Positions 1 to 12,503 are shown, counted from the first letter of the stretch. The stretch: DNA of 64,000 bases from Volutella citrinella (GCA_034401135.1 JAWZSP010000007.1:3534001-3598000), one strand, 5' to 3'. Notes: a model not told the origin generated them from the letters alone. Numbers and translations are program-made.

Positions 1-343
1 CTCCGTGCGGATTTCCTGCTGACAGTCCGGGGTACTTGGCTATAGTTCCGCTTGCAGTGGCACTCGAAGTCGCGTCCGAGCCCAACTGTTCCAGTTCCCA
101 CTGCCTGCCACGGCATCCCACCGGCGAGGTACCTGGCGCCAGCACAGCCCGCCCAACACGCGCCCAGCAGTGCCAGCAGCCCCAGTAGGTAGGTAGCCCT
201 GTTAGCCTAGCAGGGTCGGTGATGCTCTGTTGCTCCACGTCCACAGTGGTCGGCCGGTTGGCTTCTCGTCCCCGACTTCGACTTCGTTTTCGAGTCTGTC
301 CAACTGCCCCTGAGCACCGACGCCGGGCCTCTCAACCGCCACC
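1..343 (+). promoter_or_regulatory. Upstream region and probable 5' UTR of the PDK1 kinase gene
   Basis: No gene is visible in this leading stretch. It is C-rich in its 3' half, as fungal 5' UTRs often are, and runs into the kinase start codon in the context CCACCATGAAC. A TAGGTAGGTAG run lies at 186-196, one of several copies of this motif in intergenic DNA of the window. Further promoter elements may lie outside the window. Confidence 0.5.
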
Positions 344-2739
344 ATGAACGGTGACTTGAGTCTTTCTCAAGCCCTGGGCGGTCTACGCATCGCAAACCCC
401 GATGATGCCGCAGAGGTTGCCAACGCTGCTTCGACCGCAGCCTCCGCCTCCCACGCTCCTCCTGATTCGACCATCACCTCTGCGGATGCCATCCACCTGG
501 ATCCCATTGACGACAGCTTCCAGCCCGTTCTAAGGGACCCAAGGCTAGCGAACGAAGCTCGGCCCGCTGAATCTGCTTTCCAATCCTCACTTGACTCGCC
601 CCCTATGCACACAGCACGCCCACCACCTTCGGAAGTGACGAGAACCTCGACCTACGGCTTACCCCCCGCGCCGACCGATTCGAGACAAAACCAAAATAAT
701 CACGCATACCCTTCCCACGAAACAAGTACTAGGGAGCCTCAGCAGCCCTACAATCCAAACCAACAAAGACCTATTCCGCCCGCCGGCGGCCCTCTGCCCG
801 TTCGAAAGAGCTCTAGGGGAATGGGAGGTGGCCGCACCTCGGCTCCTGGCACGCAACACCTCCCTCCATATGCGGGCGACTCTGCAATGCCCACGAGCAG
901 TGAGGAGTGGCAGGAGCGTGGCGCGGCCGTGGGGGTCCGTCGTGAGGTGGACGCGAACGGCCGCACAGTTGTTCGTCAGGTCAAGAAGGGCGTCCGAGAC
1001 TTCAACTTTGGTCGCGTGCTGGGCGAAGGATCATACAGCACCGTGTATTTTGCTACCGACCGCCAGACACTGAAGGAGTATGCTATCAAGGTCCTCGAAA
1101 AACGGCACATCATCAAAGAGAAGAAGATCAAATACGTCAACATCGAAAAGAACACACTCAACCGGCTCACTGAGCATCCGGGTATTGTACGCCTGTACTA
1201 TACCTTTCAAGACGAAACATCGCTATACTATGTATTGGATCTTTGCAATGGCGGCGAGCTTCTTGGCGTCCTCAAGAAAACGGGGACTTTCGATGTCGAC
1301 TGCACACGCTTTTACGGTGCACAAATCCTCGACTCTATTGCTTACATGCACTCCCGCGGCGTCATCCATCGAGATCTAAAGCCGGAAAATGTTCTGCTTG
1401 ACGACCAGATGCATGTCAAAGTTACCGATTTTGGCACGGCGAAGTTACTCAAAGACCCTCGAGATCCAAAGGCGTCAGACCCCACTGATCGTGGTGTTCC
1501 CGAAGCTGGACGTCGAGATGACAATAATCGTGCGGCCTCGTTTGTAGGCACGGCTGAGTATGTGAGCCCGGAGCTGCTGACGCACAAAAGTGCCTGTAAG
1601 GCTAGCGATCTATGGGCCTTCGGCTGTATCATCTACCAGCTCCTTGCGGGCCGGCCGCCATTCAAGGGTGGAAGCGAGTATTTGACGTTCCAGAAGATCG
1701 TTAACCTCGAATACGAGTTTCCCGCCGGCTTCCCTCCCGCAGCACGCGACCTTGTTGAGCGGTGCTTGGTGTTGGACCCTTCAAGGCGATTAACCATTGA
1801 GCACATCAAGAACCACGAGTTTTTTGATGGACAACCCTTCGGCAAAGGACTTTGGAGGTCCAAGACCCCGAGGCTGCGCCCTTACATTCCCCCTCCCCAG
1901 GAACCCACAATCATTCAACTCAATGGATTCTCCTCCACGCCGACATCTGCCCCCGGTTCGAGGGGGCTTGCAGGACCTCAAACTGGCGTCTCGAATGGAA
2001 ATGGCCGACCAACGAGAATCATCACCGAACTGCCACCGCCGACACAGCTGGATATTGAGTGGTCACCGGTTCTGACCAAGGACAACGAGCGCATCTTGAA
2101 GTTGGGCGACTTGATGGTCGTCTCAACCCCACTAGCATCATCGGACGAAGGACATAAGAAGCTATCTAGGTTCTTTGGAGGAAGCACAACGAAGAAGAGG
2201 CAGAGACTGGTGATGGTCACTTCAGGGGCTCGTATTGTCTTCGCGCCTGCTGGGGGTGATGAGAAGAAGCAAAAACAGGAAATTTCACTTCTGGCAGCAG
2301 ACTGCTCATGGAGGATTCAACAAGATGCAAAGGGCCAGTGGGTGTGGTGCGTCGATGCAGTAAGCTTTGTAACTCACAGTTTCGTGGATTTGACTGACAT
2401 ACCCAGGGCGGTCAACACTATACATTCGAGGATGTGAAATCATCCCCCCCACCGGAGGCTGGGTCGACATCTGCAGCCCAATGGATCGAGTCACTGGAGC
2501 GGGCAAAGGCAATATCCTTGTCGCAGGCTATGACAGTGCCATACTCTGGGGAGGACAGCTTCGGAGATCTCTCCTCTGTGCCTAGCCCCTCGGAAACTGG
2601 TTTGATGAACGCAGACAGTGGTGGGTCTGGTGACCGTCGGCATCTGAGCAAGAACCAGCTCATTAATGACGATCCGCCACCAAAGAGAAATCGATTCAGC
2701 AAGAGACAGTCGCGAAATGGACTGGGCCCTGCATTCTGA
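344..2739 (+). CDS. pkh1: PDK1-type serine/threonine kinase (Pkh1/Ksg1 family)
   Basis: Exons 344-2359 and 2407-2739, joined across a 47-nt intron (GTAAGC...CCCAG), give 782 aa. The AGC kinase that phosphorylates the activation loop of other AGC kinases downstream of sphingolipid/TOR signalling is recognised by its order of motifs: glycine loop LGEGSYS (226-232), catalytic Lys249 in AIKV, HRDLKPEN from His342, Asp362 of DFG, and activation segment SFVGTAEYVSPE from Ser399. The 36-residue spacer between DFG and that serine is normal for fungal PDK1. A PH-like domain follows at roughly 575-710 and is completed only by exon 2, which supports the intron. The first 215 residues are low-complexity and Pro/Ser-rich. 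Fungal genomes can hold two PDK1 paralogues, so the exact symbol is uncertain. Confidence 0.93.
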
Positions 2740-3565
2740 GGGCCAATGAAGCCGGTCGAAGTTCGTTTGCATAAACATGGAGCAACAAACTATGTCCTGC
2801 TTGAACTGCTATCTTTCGTTCACTCCTTCCTTGTTCATTTTCGAGTTATGGGCATTCTCAGCGAGGCGTATCATTATGGAGTTTCTTTCACTTGGGCATT
2901 GGGTGCATTATCGGACCATGAGTGACCAAGCATGGTAGCCGGGACAGCCGAGTCCCACGTCTTTATTGAAGAGCCAGGTTGCACGCAGTAGTTCGACATA
3001 CGTGTTTTACTAGTACCTGTTTCCCTGCATGCAGCTGGATACGCTGCAATCGCACAGCCATCTTCAGCTCATGAGTTTTGAAAAGATGCGATTGTAAATG
3101 GTGGATTTGTTCCGAAACACAGCCAGGTACCTATCGAACAGGAAGCTCGCGAAAATGGAGTGTCAATCATTGTGTTTACGGATATAATAAATGTGTCTGG
3201 GAAGAGCAGTCGATGTAATTAGAGACTACAATTGACAGAGTCGAGCACCTTGAGCAATACGCTGTAGGAGACCCCGAGGTATCTGCACCCGTATATTGAC
3301 CAAACTCATCTACAGAATCTGATCATGCAAAGAAGCCATCTGTTTTCATGCTTTCGAGTCAGATGTTACTGGCGTCGCGTCCATGTTGCTCGCATCTCCA
3401 TGATGGCGCGCGCAATCCACATCACGTGACGCAACGCCAATCGAGCCCAGGCCGTTTTGCCGCGATGCGACGCGACACCGACGCTCAGCAAAACTTCCCA
3501 GGCTTGATTGAGTTCCGCCCCAGATCGTGAACCACTCCCGACCCGAACCACGAACAGTCCCAAAG
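2740..3565. other. Intergenic region between the PDK1 gene and rsc6
   Basis: This 826-base stretch holds the 3' flank of the kinase gene and the promoter of the next gene. A possible polyadenylation context (ATAATAAATG) sits near 3184-3193. Short reading frames here lack any recognisable protein features. I see no RNA gene or repeat. Confidence 0.5.
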
Positions 3566-5266
3566 ATGCAGCCGCAGTACCGAAACTATGCGCAGCAGGG
3601 TCCTCAACGGTCGCCTCATGCGCCGAACCAGCGACGTGGCGGCATTGGTCAGTCATCCGCAGCCAAAGTGAACGATAGGCCTGTCATATTGACTTGTTGA
3701 TATTGCAATAGGCCCGATGATGTCCTCTGGCCCTCACCCCTCCGTCCCCCTCACTCAGGCACAGATCGCTCAGCAGCAGCAAGCCCAAGCGCACGCCAGC
3801 GAGCTTGCCAAGCGACGAAGCCGTAAACCCACCGACAAGAACATGCCCGAGGGCGTCGAGGACTGCATTATTGACGCCGATGGCGTGCAGAGGTACAAGG
3901 ACCTACGGGATATTGAGCGGCGCCTGGACGCAACAATGACACGGAAGCGACTGGACGTTGTAGACACTGTCGCCCGCACCTCCAAGGTGAGACTTGCTCC
4001 TATCCAAACCGCCGCCGTAGCATTGACATACTGACTTGGGCCCAACAGCGTTATAAGACCCTTCGCGTCTGGATCAGCAACACAGTGGAGGACCAAGTCT
4101 GGCAGAGCAATGGACTCAACGTGGATGCATTTGACTTCACCCCGAGCATGGAAGCCTCCTACCGTGTGAAAATTGAAGGTCGCCTTCTCGACGACGAGAC
4201 GGACCACGAACCCGCTGGCAACGACAACGATGCCATGCAAACAGAGCAGGATGGGGAGGTGCAAAAGCAGACAACCCCACCGTCGAGCAAGACTCGTTTC
4301 TCGCACTTCTTCAACCGCCTGACTGTCGACTTCGATCGCTCCCGCTTCCGCAACGGCGCCGAACAGAACGTGGACTGGAAGAAACCTGATGTGCCCGCCG
4401 GCAGGAACCAACCTGCAAATGCCAACCTCCCCCCCGCGGCCGACTTTGACGAATTCACCTTCAAGCGCAGTGGTGACGAAAACATGAACATCACCATCAA
4501 CCTCAGTCGCCATGAGAGTCCTGAGAGATATCAACTTAGCCCCGACCTGGCAGAGGTTGTCGATATGACCGAGGCTACCCAACAGGAGGCCGTCATGGGA
4601 CTGTGGGAGTATATACAGCTCTCGGGACTGCAAGAGGATGAGGAGAAGCGAAACTTCCGCTGTGATGAGCTTCTCAAGAAGGCAAGTCGCATATTTACCA
4701 CCCACATCACTATATCGTTTATTACCCCCCTCGACTAACATTTGGTTATTTAGGTTGTACGACGTGGCGATGTTGGCTACATTCCCATGCTCAACGAATA
4801 CGTCACACAGCACCTCCAACCTCTGGCCCCTATTAGCCTACCATACACCATTCGCGTGGATCAAGACTTCCACAAGGATCCCCAGCCCACCATCTATGAC
4901 GTTCAAGTCTCAGTCGAGGATACCTTCCGAGAGTCCCTGTTCCCTCTGTTGAACAACCCGCAGTATGTTACAATGCTCAAGGATGTCACTGCACTCGACG
5001 ACCAGCTAGCTCGTGTCATCCAAGCGATTTCTGTTTCCAAGGCGAAGCACTCTTTCTTCAACTCGCTCAGCGAGGATCCTGCCAACTTCATTAAACACTG
5101 GTTAAGCTCCCAGAAGAGAGATCTGGAGGTTATCATGGGCGAAGCACCGAGAGGAGGCGGAGAGCATGCCTCTGGAGACGAATGGCGCCGAGGCGGGAAG
5201 GATGGTGTGTGGGGAACCCAAAATGCTCGGGAGAGCGTCAATGTGCTCCTCTCCAAACAGCGATGA
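3566..5266 (+). CDS. rsc6: SWIB-domain chromatin remodelling subunit (Rsc6/Snf12, BAF60 family)
   Basis: Exons 3566-3647, 3712-3986, 4049-4681 and 4754-5266 give 500 aa. The protein is the SMARCD/BAF60-type subunit of SWI/SNF and RSC nucleosome remodellers and should act in the nucleus. Visible landmarks are a Gln-rich N-terminal stretch, the family segment RYKTLRVWISNTVEDQVW directly after the second intron, and a SWIB/MDM2 domain at about 279-355 (LSPDLAEVVDMTEATQQ, then GLWEYIQLSGLQ). The start at 3566 is preferred to the Met codons at 3717 because exon 1 splices in frame and extends a typical N-terminus. The third intron begins with GC (AAG|GCAAGT) rather than GT. Whether the protein serves RSC, SWI/SNF or both cannot be told from sequence. 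Confidence 0.92.
4682..4753 (+). other. GC-AG intron in rsc6
   Basis: The 72-nt third intron of rsc6 starts GCAAGT after AAG and ends TTATTTAG. No GT in the vicinity restores the conserved SWIB sequence, whereas the GC donor joins LLKK to VVRRGDVGYIP in phase 0. The flanking bases match the strong consensus seen at non-canonical GC donors. Confidence 0.85.
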
Positions 5267-5621
5267 TGCACTGGGAACTGCGGTCGCATTCGAATTGCGA
5301 GGACATTTTGGAGTTCGGGGTACAATTGTCGACTTAGGTCTGCAAAGGCTCGATCGGCGTTCTGGTGGGAGCACGCTCCCGTGTAGTAAAACCACCCATA
5401 CCTTTTTTTTTGGGCGCAGGCCGTTTGGGTTTGATCGCATTAATGAACAAATATTTGGACCGAATTATCCTTGACACTTCGTAGAACGCCGTAACGATGA
5501 CCGGGCCGTTGACTGGCTGAGAATGAACTGGTTGACCCAAATGCGGGATTGAACAAGTGGTAGAATTTGGCATAGATGGATGCCCAGGGGCATGAACGGT
5601 CGTGAACGTGAGCAAATCAGC
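5267..5621. other. Convergent intergenic region, rsc6 and hymA 3' flanks
   Basis: 355 bases lie between two converging stop codons. A T8 tract sits at about 5403-5410. I see no gene or repeat. Confidence 0.5.
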
Positions 5622-6925
5622 CTATCGCTGAGGTGGAATGGGGACTGCTGGCATGTTTCGGATTTGCTTGATCAGAAATTCCCTTTCGTCGATGAATTGC
5701 TCGTCGTCGGTGCGATCCTCCAGGAAGCGGGAGAGAAAGGTTAAGAGCTTGTCGCGGTTCATGAGCAGTATTTTCTGGACGGCGATCGACTTGTGAGGGT
5801 TGGCAACAAAGATCTTGAACACGTGGAACCCCTCATATTGCACCATCTTTCGGTCGTCTCGCAGTAAGTTCATGCAGATCTTTAGGTGCTCTCCCTTGTC
5901 AACATATGCCGTCATGACACTATAGTTGGATCTGTCGAGGAGAATCTCGCCGAGCAGTTTAATAGACTGACGCTTGGTTACGTAACTGTTAGACTGGACC
6001 AGAATATTGTTGTACTTTTCGAAGAAGAGGTCGAAGTTTGCAGATAGGTATTTGGGAACCAGGTCCTTGTGCCGCGTCAGAAGCTCCTAACATCTGGTCA
6101 GTAGTCCGCTGGGCATCAAGCCTGCATACATTGGTGTCTGGGCCGCCCTTACTCGGAAGGTTGTGAACGCGTCGGCAGCTACCTCGAATGAGCTCTTATC
6201 AACCCAGTCGAAGAACCTCCAGAACACGCCCCTACCACTCTGGGGCCGATCACGATCGATGGCGTTGACACCCTTTGAGCTGGATCCCGGTTCGTCCCCG
6301 TCATCATACAAGATAATGGCGGCCGCAGCCTCATTCTTCAGAAGTTCTCGAAGGACAGACCCCGCAGGAGTTGCACTTTCCTTATGGTCATAACCCCGGC
6401 ACAGCTCAACAAGCACCTGTGGTCTATTGCAGACAACGTATGATAGCGCGACGGGGTCGCTCTTGGGGGCTGTAGCGGGCCGGAAGCGGAAGACATAAGA
6501 GAATATGACTTGCGTATCTTTTCGCGATTCGAATGGAAGTCGGAATAGGTTTACGGCGAGGAGGTGCAGAAGGTCTTCATCGATAAGACCGGTCACTAAC
6601 GAATATATCTGCTCTGGGGAGCTATCGGCTTCTGTGTACTGTTAGCTGTAACTCATTCATACAAGGAGACATCCTCATAAGCAAGAGGCGCACCATACCA
6701 TGAGTGCCTTGCAGAATCACTTTCATCTGGTTTAGGACGCGGGCCAACTCCTCCGCCTTATGAGGGAGCAAAAGCATGTCAGTCCCGAGCACGACCCAAA
6801 AAAACATCCTCAAGCCATACCTTTGATGGACCATTAGGTCCCTCTAGCTTCAGAACATGATCCCGTGCCTGCTTAGCCAGGTCCGCAACGGTCCGGGTCC
6901 GGGCTCTTCCAAAAAGAAATGACAT
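5622..6925 (-). CDS. hymA: HymA/Hym1, Mo25-family scaffold protein
   Basis: On the minus strand, exons 6925-6821, 6756-6699, 6631-6153 and 6086-5622 give 368 aa. Mo25 proteins are helical-repeat scaffolds that activate Ste20/NDR-type kinases in the RAM/MOR morphogenesis network; the Aspergillus homologue HymA affects conidiophore development. The N-terminus MSFLFGRARTRT, the block QYEGFHVFKIFVANPHKS and the segment FLEDRTDDEQFIDEREFL near the C-terminus are diagnostic. The three introns (64, 67 and 66 nt) were placed by joining these blocks; exon 2 is only 58 nt and is needed to give QGTHEADSSPEQIYSLVTG. The family is usually about 340-390 aa, so the model is full length. It diverges from the isoleucyl-tRNA synthetase gene. 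Confidence 0.93.
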
Positions 6926-7984
6926 AGCAGCGGTGAGTGCAAGGTGGTCGTTGGACGCACCCGAGCGATGCTCTTGTGGGCTCAGGAAGCGGTCAAAAAT
7001 AGGTTGATGGCGCCTTGGTTTGTGCTTGTCTTGAGAAGGCTGCGGGTCTGAGATGAAGATCCTCAAGCGAGTGAGATGCAAGGAGCCTGGTATCGTAGTG
7101 GTAGAGCGTAGGTTATCAAGCGTGCAACCCGATCCGACCTTGGTGTTTGTTGTTTTGCTTGGTGACCGGGGTGGTGCACCATGGAAACGGACACTCGGAC
7201 GCTAATGCTGGGCTGGCTGGACTGCTTGGGCAGTTCTGGGCAGTCGCGCTGCAATAACAGCAGTGCTTTCGGCGGCCGGAACAATTAGCGCGCATCATAC
7301 TCCGTGGGTGTTCATGGTTCACTTGGGATTTCTGCCTGCCACTGCCCCTTGCTCTACTGCAGAGCACGAATATTATTGTATTGAAGGAGTACCTTAGTTA
7401 TTGCTGCCAACGACTGGGCTCTAATACTACCTACTATTAGTAGGCAAGCTGTAAATTGAGAAACCGAGGGTGCTGGGAATCAGCTTCTAGGTACTATAGG
7501 TAGCTGGTACTAATAAAGTCGCCCCGAAAAGCTCGTCATCCAGGCGAAAGCGGGGCATGATGCGAGTATCGATACACCCGCGAGTCCACGACCACTGTTG
7601 CGGGACTCGGCTTTGCTAAGGTGGTACTACTAGTAATAAAGTAGCTGAGGTGTGAGGTGGGCGCGGGGCACATATTTCCCCCCACCTTCTTTCTGCCCGA
7701 GTACTAATGTACTGACTCACCCACACCACCCGGCGGTGCATTTTGAATTGCCCCTCCATCCACATTCGCGCCGGGAGATTCTGTCTCCAAGGTTCATGTG
7801 TGTACGAGACTGATTTCTGCTGCGAAAGACGAGTCCATTGGTAGGTGAGTCACCAGTCAGTCGAGACAGATATTGTTCTTGGGCTGTTCTCCGCCGTCGG
7901 TCCGCACCTCTCGTGCCTCGTCTGCCCTTGTCTGCCTGTACTTACTCCAGTGTTCATTTTTAGACCTCTGAGGCCACAACGATC
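6926..7984. promoter_or_regulatory. Divergent promoter region of hymA and ils1
   Basis: 1,059 bases separate two divergent start codons. The middle is rich in short TACTA/TAGGTA words: a perfect inverted repeat CCTACTA-T-TAGTAGG at 7430-7444, CTAGGTACTATAGGTAGCTGGTACTA at 7487-7512, and GGTACTACTAGTAATAAAGTA at about 7622-7642. Pyrimidine-rich leader sequence precedes the ATG at 7985. No convincing gene is present. Confidence 0.5.
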
Positions 7985-10900
7985 ATGTCTATCGACTTTC
8001 CCAAGGAAGAGGAGGCTACCCTCGAGAGATGGCGCGAGATAAATGCCTTCCATCGCCAGGTTCGTCTTTCCTACGACGCCCGAGGCGCCTTCTGCAACGG
8101 AACGGCAGCCACGCACTTCTTTCTCGCTTCTTCCTAACCGCCTTGTTCGTATAGGTTGAGCTCTCCGAAGGCCGCCCCCGTTACACTTTCTACGATGGCC
8201 CACCTTTTGCGACTGGTCTGCCTCACTATGGCCATTTGCTTGCGTCCACCATTAAGGACGTCATTCCGCGATATTGGTCCATGAAGGGCTTCCACGTCGA
8301 GCGACGCTTCGGCTGGGATACCCACGGCTTGCCGATCGAACATGAGATTGATAAGAAGCTTGGAATCTCTGGTAAAGCTGCGGTCGAGGAGCTCGGTATT
8401 GCCAAGTATAACGAGGAATGCCGTGCTATCGTCATGCGCTATGCTTCTGAGTGGCGTCACACTATTGAACGACTTGGTCGTTGGATCGACTTTGATAACG
8501 ATTACAAGGTATGTTCAACGCCTTGGATGCTGTATCCCGGCTCCGAATCGCTAATGCCAGAAAAAAGACTATGGACCCTCGGTTTATGGAGTCTGAATGG
8601 TGGGTATTCAAGCAGCTCTTCGACAAGGGCCAAGTCTACCAAGGCCACCGCGTCATGCCTTATTCCACTGTCCTCACTACCGCCCTCAGCAACTTCGAGG
8701 CCAACCAAAACTACCAGGACGTGACTGACCCTGCCATTGTTATTTCCTTCCCTCTCGTCGACGACCCGACAACCAACCTGCTGGCTTGGACGACCACTCC
8801 TTGGACCATGCCTTCTCACCTGGCGTTGGCCGCGCATCCCGACTTTGAGTACGTCAAGATTTTTGACGAGAAAACTGGCAAGAACTTTATCCTTCTTGAG
8901 AAGTTGATGGGCACACTTTACAAGGATCCCAAGAAGGCCAAATTCAAGATCCTCGAGAGAATCAAGGGAAAGGACATGCTGGGATGGAAGTATGTGCCTC
9001 CTTTCGATTACTTCTATGAGGAGTACAAGGAGGTGGCCTTCAAGGTCATCAACGCAACCTACGTGACCGCAGACAGCGGTGTGGGTATCGTTCACCAAGC
9101 TCCCGCCTTTGGTGAAGACGATTACAACGCCGCCGTCGAGGCTGGAGTTGTCACCGAAAACCGTCCCCCTCCTGACCCCGTCAATGATACCGGTCATTTT
9201 ACGTCCAAGGTTCGCGATTTTGCGGGGATGCACGTGAAAGAGGCCGACAAGCACATTATCAAGCATCTCAAGGCAGCTGGGCGTATTGTTGTCGACTCGC
9301 AGCTGAGGCACTCGTACCCCATGTGCCCTCGCTCTGATACTCCTCTGATTTATCGAGCTGTGCCTTCCTGGTTCATCCGCATCCCTGAAATCATCCCCGA
9401 CATGCTCAAGAACATCGAAGGATCTCACTGGACTCCCAACTTCGTGAAGGAGCGTCGTTTTGCCAGCTGGATTGCCAATGCTCGAGATTGGAACGTTAGC
9501 CGCAACAGATATTGGGGCACCCCCATTCCCTTGTGGGTCAGCGAAGATTTGGAGGAGAGAGTCTGCATTGGAAGCATCGAAGAGCTGCGCGAATTGAGCG
9601 GATATGAGGGAGAAATCACTGATCTTCATCGGGACAAGATTGACCATATCACCATTCCGAGCAAGATGGGCAAGGGTCAGCTGAAGCGTATCGAAGAGGT
9701 CTTCGACTGTTGGTTTGAGTCCGGCAGCATGCCATATGCTAGCCAGCACTACCCTTTCGAGAACGTCGAAAAGTTCAAGGAGTCTTTCCCCGGAGATTTT
9801 ATTGCGGAAGGCCTGGACCAGACCCGAGGCTGGTTTTACACGCTCCTTGTTCTTGGAACTCATCTTTTCGGCTGCACCCCGTTCAAGAACTGTGTCGTGA
9901 ACGGTATTGTCCTGGCCGAGGATGGCAAGAAGATGTCAAAACGGCTCAAGAACTTCCCCGATCCTCAGATCGTAATTTCCAAGTACGGCTCAGATGCCCT
10001 GCGACTTTATCTCATCAGCTCTCCTGTGGTCCGAGCAGAGCCTTTGCGCTTCAAGGAGTCAGGGGTCAAGGAAGTTGTGCAAAAAGTCCTTTTGCCGCTA
10101 TGGAACAGCTTCAAGTTCTTTGAGGGACAGGTGGCGCTCCTGAAGAAGGTGGAAAACGTCGACTACACATGGGATCCCAGCATGGAGTCAAGCAACACCA
10201 ATGTCATGGACCGATGGATTTTGGCCAGTTGCCAGAGCCTGCTGCAATTTGTCAATGAAGAAATGAAGGGTAGGTCACTTTTTGGTCCATCTTCGCATCT
10301 GCTAACTTGATCATTCCAGGCTACCGCCTTTACACGGTCGTGCCTCGACTCCTGGGCCTTATCGACAATACTACCAACTGGTACATTCGTTTCAACCGAA
10401 AGCGACTTAAGGGAGAGAATGGCCTCGAGGACACCCTGCACGCACTAAATTCTCTGTTTGAGGTCCTTTTCACCCTATGCCGCGGCCTGGCCCCCTTTAC
10501 CCCCTTCCTGTCTGATGAGATATACCTGAAGCTGCTGCCCCACATTCCGAAGGAGCTTCAGGGTGACGATCCTCGAAGTGTTCACTTCTTGTCCTTCCCC
10601 TCCGTGAGAGAAGAGCTCTTTGACGAGGTAGTGGAGCGACGAGTTTCGCGCATGCAGAGAGTGATTGAGCTTGCCCGAGTGTCGCGTGAACGCCGAACCA
10701 TTGGATTGAAGACTCCACTGAAGACGTTGGTGGTCATCCACCCCGACCCTCAATATCTAGAGGATGTTCGATCCTTGGAGTCCTATATCACGGAGGAGTT
10801 GAATGTCCGGGACCTTGTGCTTTCCAACGATGAGGCCAGGTACAACGTTCAGTACAGCGTCACAGCTGACTGGCCAGTCCTTGGCAAGAAGCTGAAGAAA

Positions 10901-11407
10901 GATATGGCTCGCGTGAAGAAGGCACTGCCCAACCTTACTAGTGAGGATGTGCAGGCCTATGTGCGAGACAAGAAGATTTTCGTGGATGGTATCCAGCTAG
11001 AGGAAGGTGACTTGGTTGTACGTCGAGGCGTGAAGGAGGATGAAGCAACTAAGAATCTTGAGACCAATACCGACAGCGAGGTGCTTTGCATCCTCGATAC
11101 TGAGCTTCACCCGGAACTGGCGCTGGAGGGACTTGCACGAGAAGTTGTCAATCGAGTACAGCGACTCCGCAAGAAGGCTGGTCTGCAACCTACGGACGAT
11201 ATCAAGATGGAGTACCAGGTTATCTCGGATCCCGATAACATTGGCTTGGAAGAAGTGTTCACGTCGCAGACGTCGACTTTCGAGAAAGCTTTGCGCCGAA
11301 CTCTAACCAAGCTCGAAGCTGAGCCAACGGCTGGGTCGACAATTGCAGAGGAGGAGCAAGAGGTGCAGCAGGCAACCTTCCTGCTTCGTCTCTTGAAGCT
11401 AGATTAG
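7985..11407 (+). CDS. ils1: Cytosolic isoleucyl-tRNA synthetase
   Basis: Exons 7985-8059, 8155-8508, 8568-10269 and 10320-11407 give 1,072 aa, about the length of cytosolic yeast Ils1. The class I synthetase charges tRNA-Ile. Signatures are PHYGH (the HIGH motif) at 48-52 after DGPPFATG, and a perfect KMSKR at 598-602 followed by LKNFPDP. The CP1 editing domain and the C-terminal anticodon-binding region follow in the expected order. Introns are 95, 59 and 50 nt. At the second junction the AG at 8567 rather than the one at 8560 is used, because only it keeps FDNDYK joined to TMDPRFMES. There is no mitochondrial presequence: the protein starts directly with [10 protein letters not shown], so it is the cytosolic enzyme. 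Confidence 0.97.
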
Positions 11408-12503
11408 TCGCCATTCTACCGCATTTGAAATGAACCCGCCAATGGACTTGTGAATATACATGGAACTAGAGGGAGGACAAAGAAAAATAAAAGAAAAGAT
11501 TCGCCTAGCTACGAATGAGAACGGACGCGGACCCAATGACTTTTCCCCTGCAACTTAGTTCACTTTCTTGATGCCGCCTATTACTGCTGTTAGGATTCGT
11601 GAATAAAACTGCACGAGTGGAAGGAGAACCGACCAGATAGCAGTCCTTTAATCTCATAAACTCCTTGATGCATTTGTCTTTGTGCACAGAATTATAGTCG
11701 GCAGCAATACACTTGCCGTAGATAGAAGCCTAACTTGAGATGAGTACAAAAGAATGGGCGAAATTCGGTGGATGGGTGGCGACAAACTTCTGCTGAACAC
11801 TGCGAAGCAGCCTGGGCAAACTTTCGAATGGGCCGGATAGGTTTGGGATTCATTGTGACGAGTCTTCGGAGCAGTAAACACAATCTCTGACCATACGAGA
11901 CTGAGGGATTGTGCAGAATACAAGAGGCGACGAGCAACTTCATAATATGCAACTAACGAATTTGCGGTTCTGTGTCATGATCACCCCGATTGGTGCATGG
12001 GTACGCCTCCATAAGTGGAAGGTACATGGCTCCCAGCAACGCCCAGAGGGACAGTACTTGGCAATGCTAGCGCGCCGGTAACACTGAGAGTCTTGGCTCG
12101 GGGTTGGTTGGTTGTGGACCCTGCCTTCACCGAACACCTGGGCCCAGCCACCCACTTAACACGCCCTGACCATGCAGCTTGGAGCGACGCGCCGGATGAG
12201 AGCTGCTTTGCCTTTGTCGTTCTTTCTTGAAATCGCCGACCTTGACCTACCGTCCAAACATCCCACCCACTCACCAACAAAGCAACACCGGCCCTGGGGG
12301 CCGAGAGATAGCCGCAATTTGCTTTATTATCTCGATTCTGCAGCTCTGGCACAGTCCAACGCGCTCCCTTTTGCCCTCGCGGCGCGACAACCTGACCAGA
12401 CGACGGTCGCGCGCTTCCGGCTGTCGCAACATTACCATATATGAGTCCGACCTGAATATGGGCCAATGACCCAGCCAGATATCCCGCCATCAGTAAGCCG
12501 CCG
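11408..12503. other. Intergenic region between ils1 and sfi1
   Basis: 1,096 bases follow the ils1 stop. An A-rich 3' flank (AGAAAAATAAAAGAAAAG near 11,480) may carry polyadenylation signals. A 169-codon minus-strand frame at 11,981-12,490 has no recognisable domain and overlaps the likely sfi1 promoter, so I do not call it. No repeats or RNA genes are recognised. Confidence 0.45.

Noticed and set aside
3770..4819. A 349-codon minus-strand reading frame opposite rsc6
   Set aside because: It is antisense to a well-supported gene, spans its introns without splice logic, and its translation has no recognisable domain. Codon bias of the sense gene explains it.
7085..7130. A tRNA-like string (GGTATCGTAGTGGTAGAGCG)
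   Set aside because: It resembles a tRNA D-arm and A box, but no anticodon stem, T-arm or acceptor pairing follows.
8502..9863. A 453-codon minus-strand reading frame opposite ils1
   Set aside because: It mirrors conserved synthetase coding sequence and shows no domain of its own.
11981..12490. A 169-codon minus-strand frame between ils1 and sfi1
   Set aside because: No recognisable motif, low-complexity composition, no plausible introns, and overlap with the likely sfi1 promoter. A lineage-specific gene cannot be excluded without expression data.
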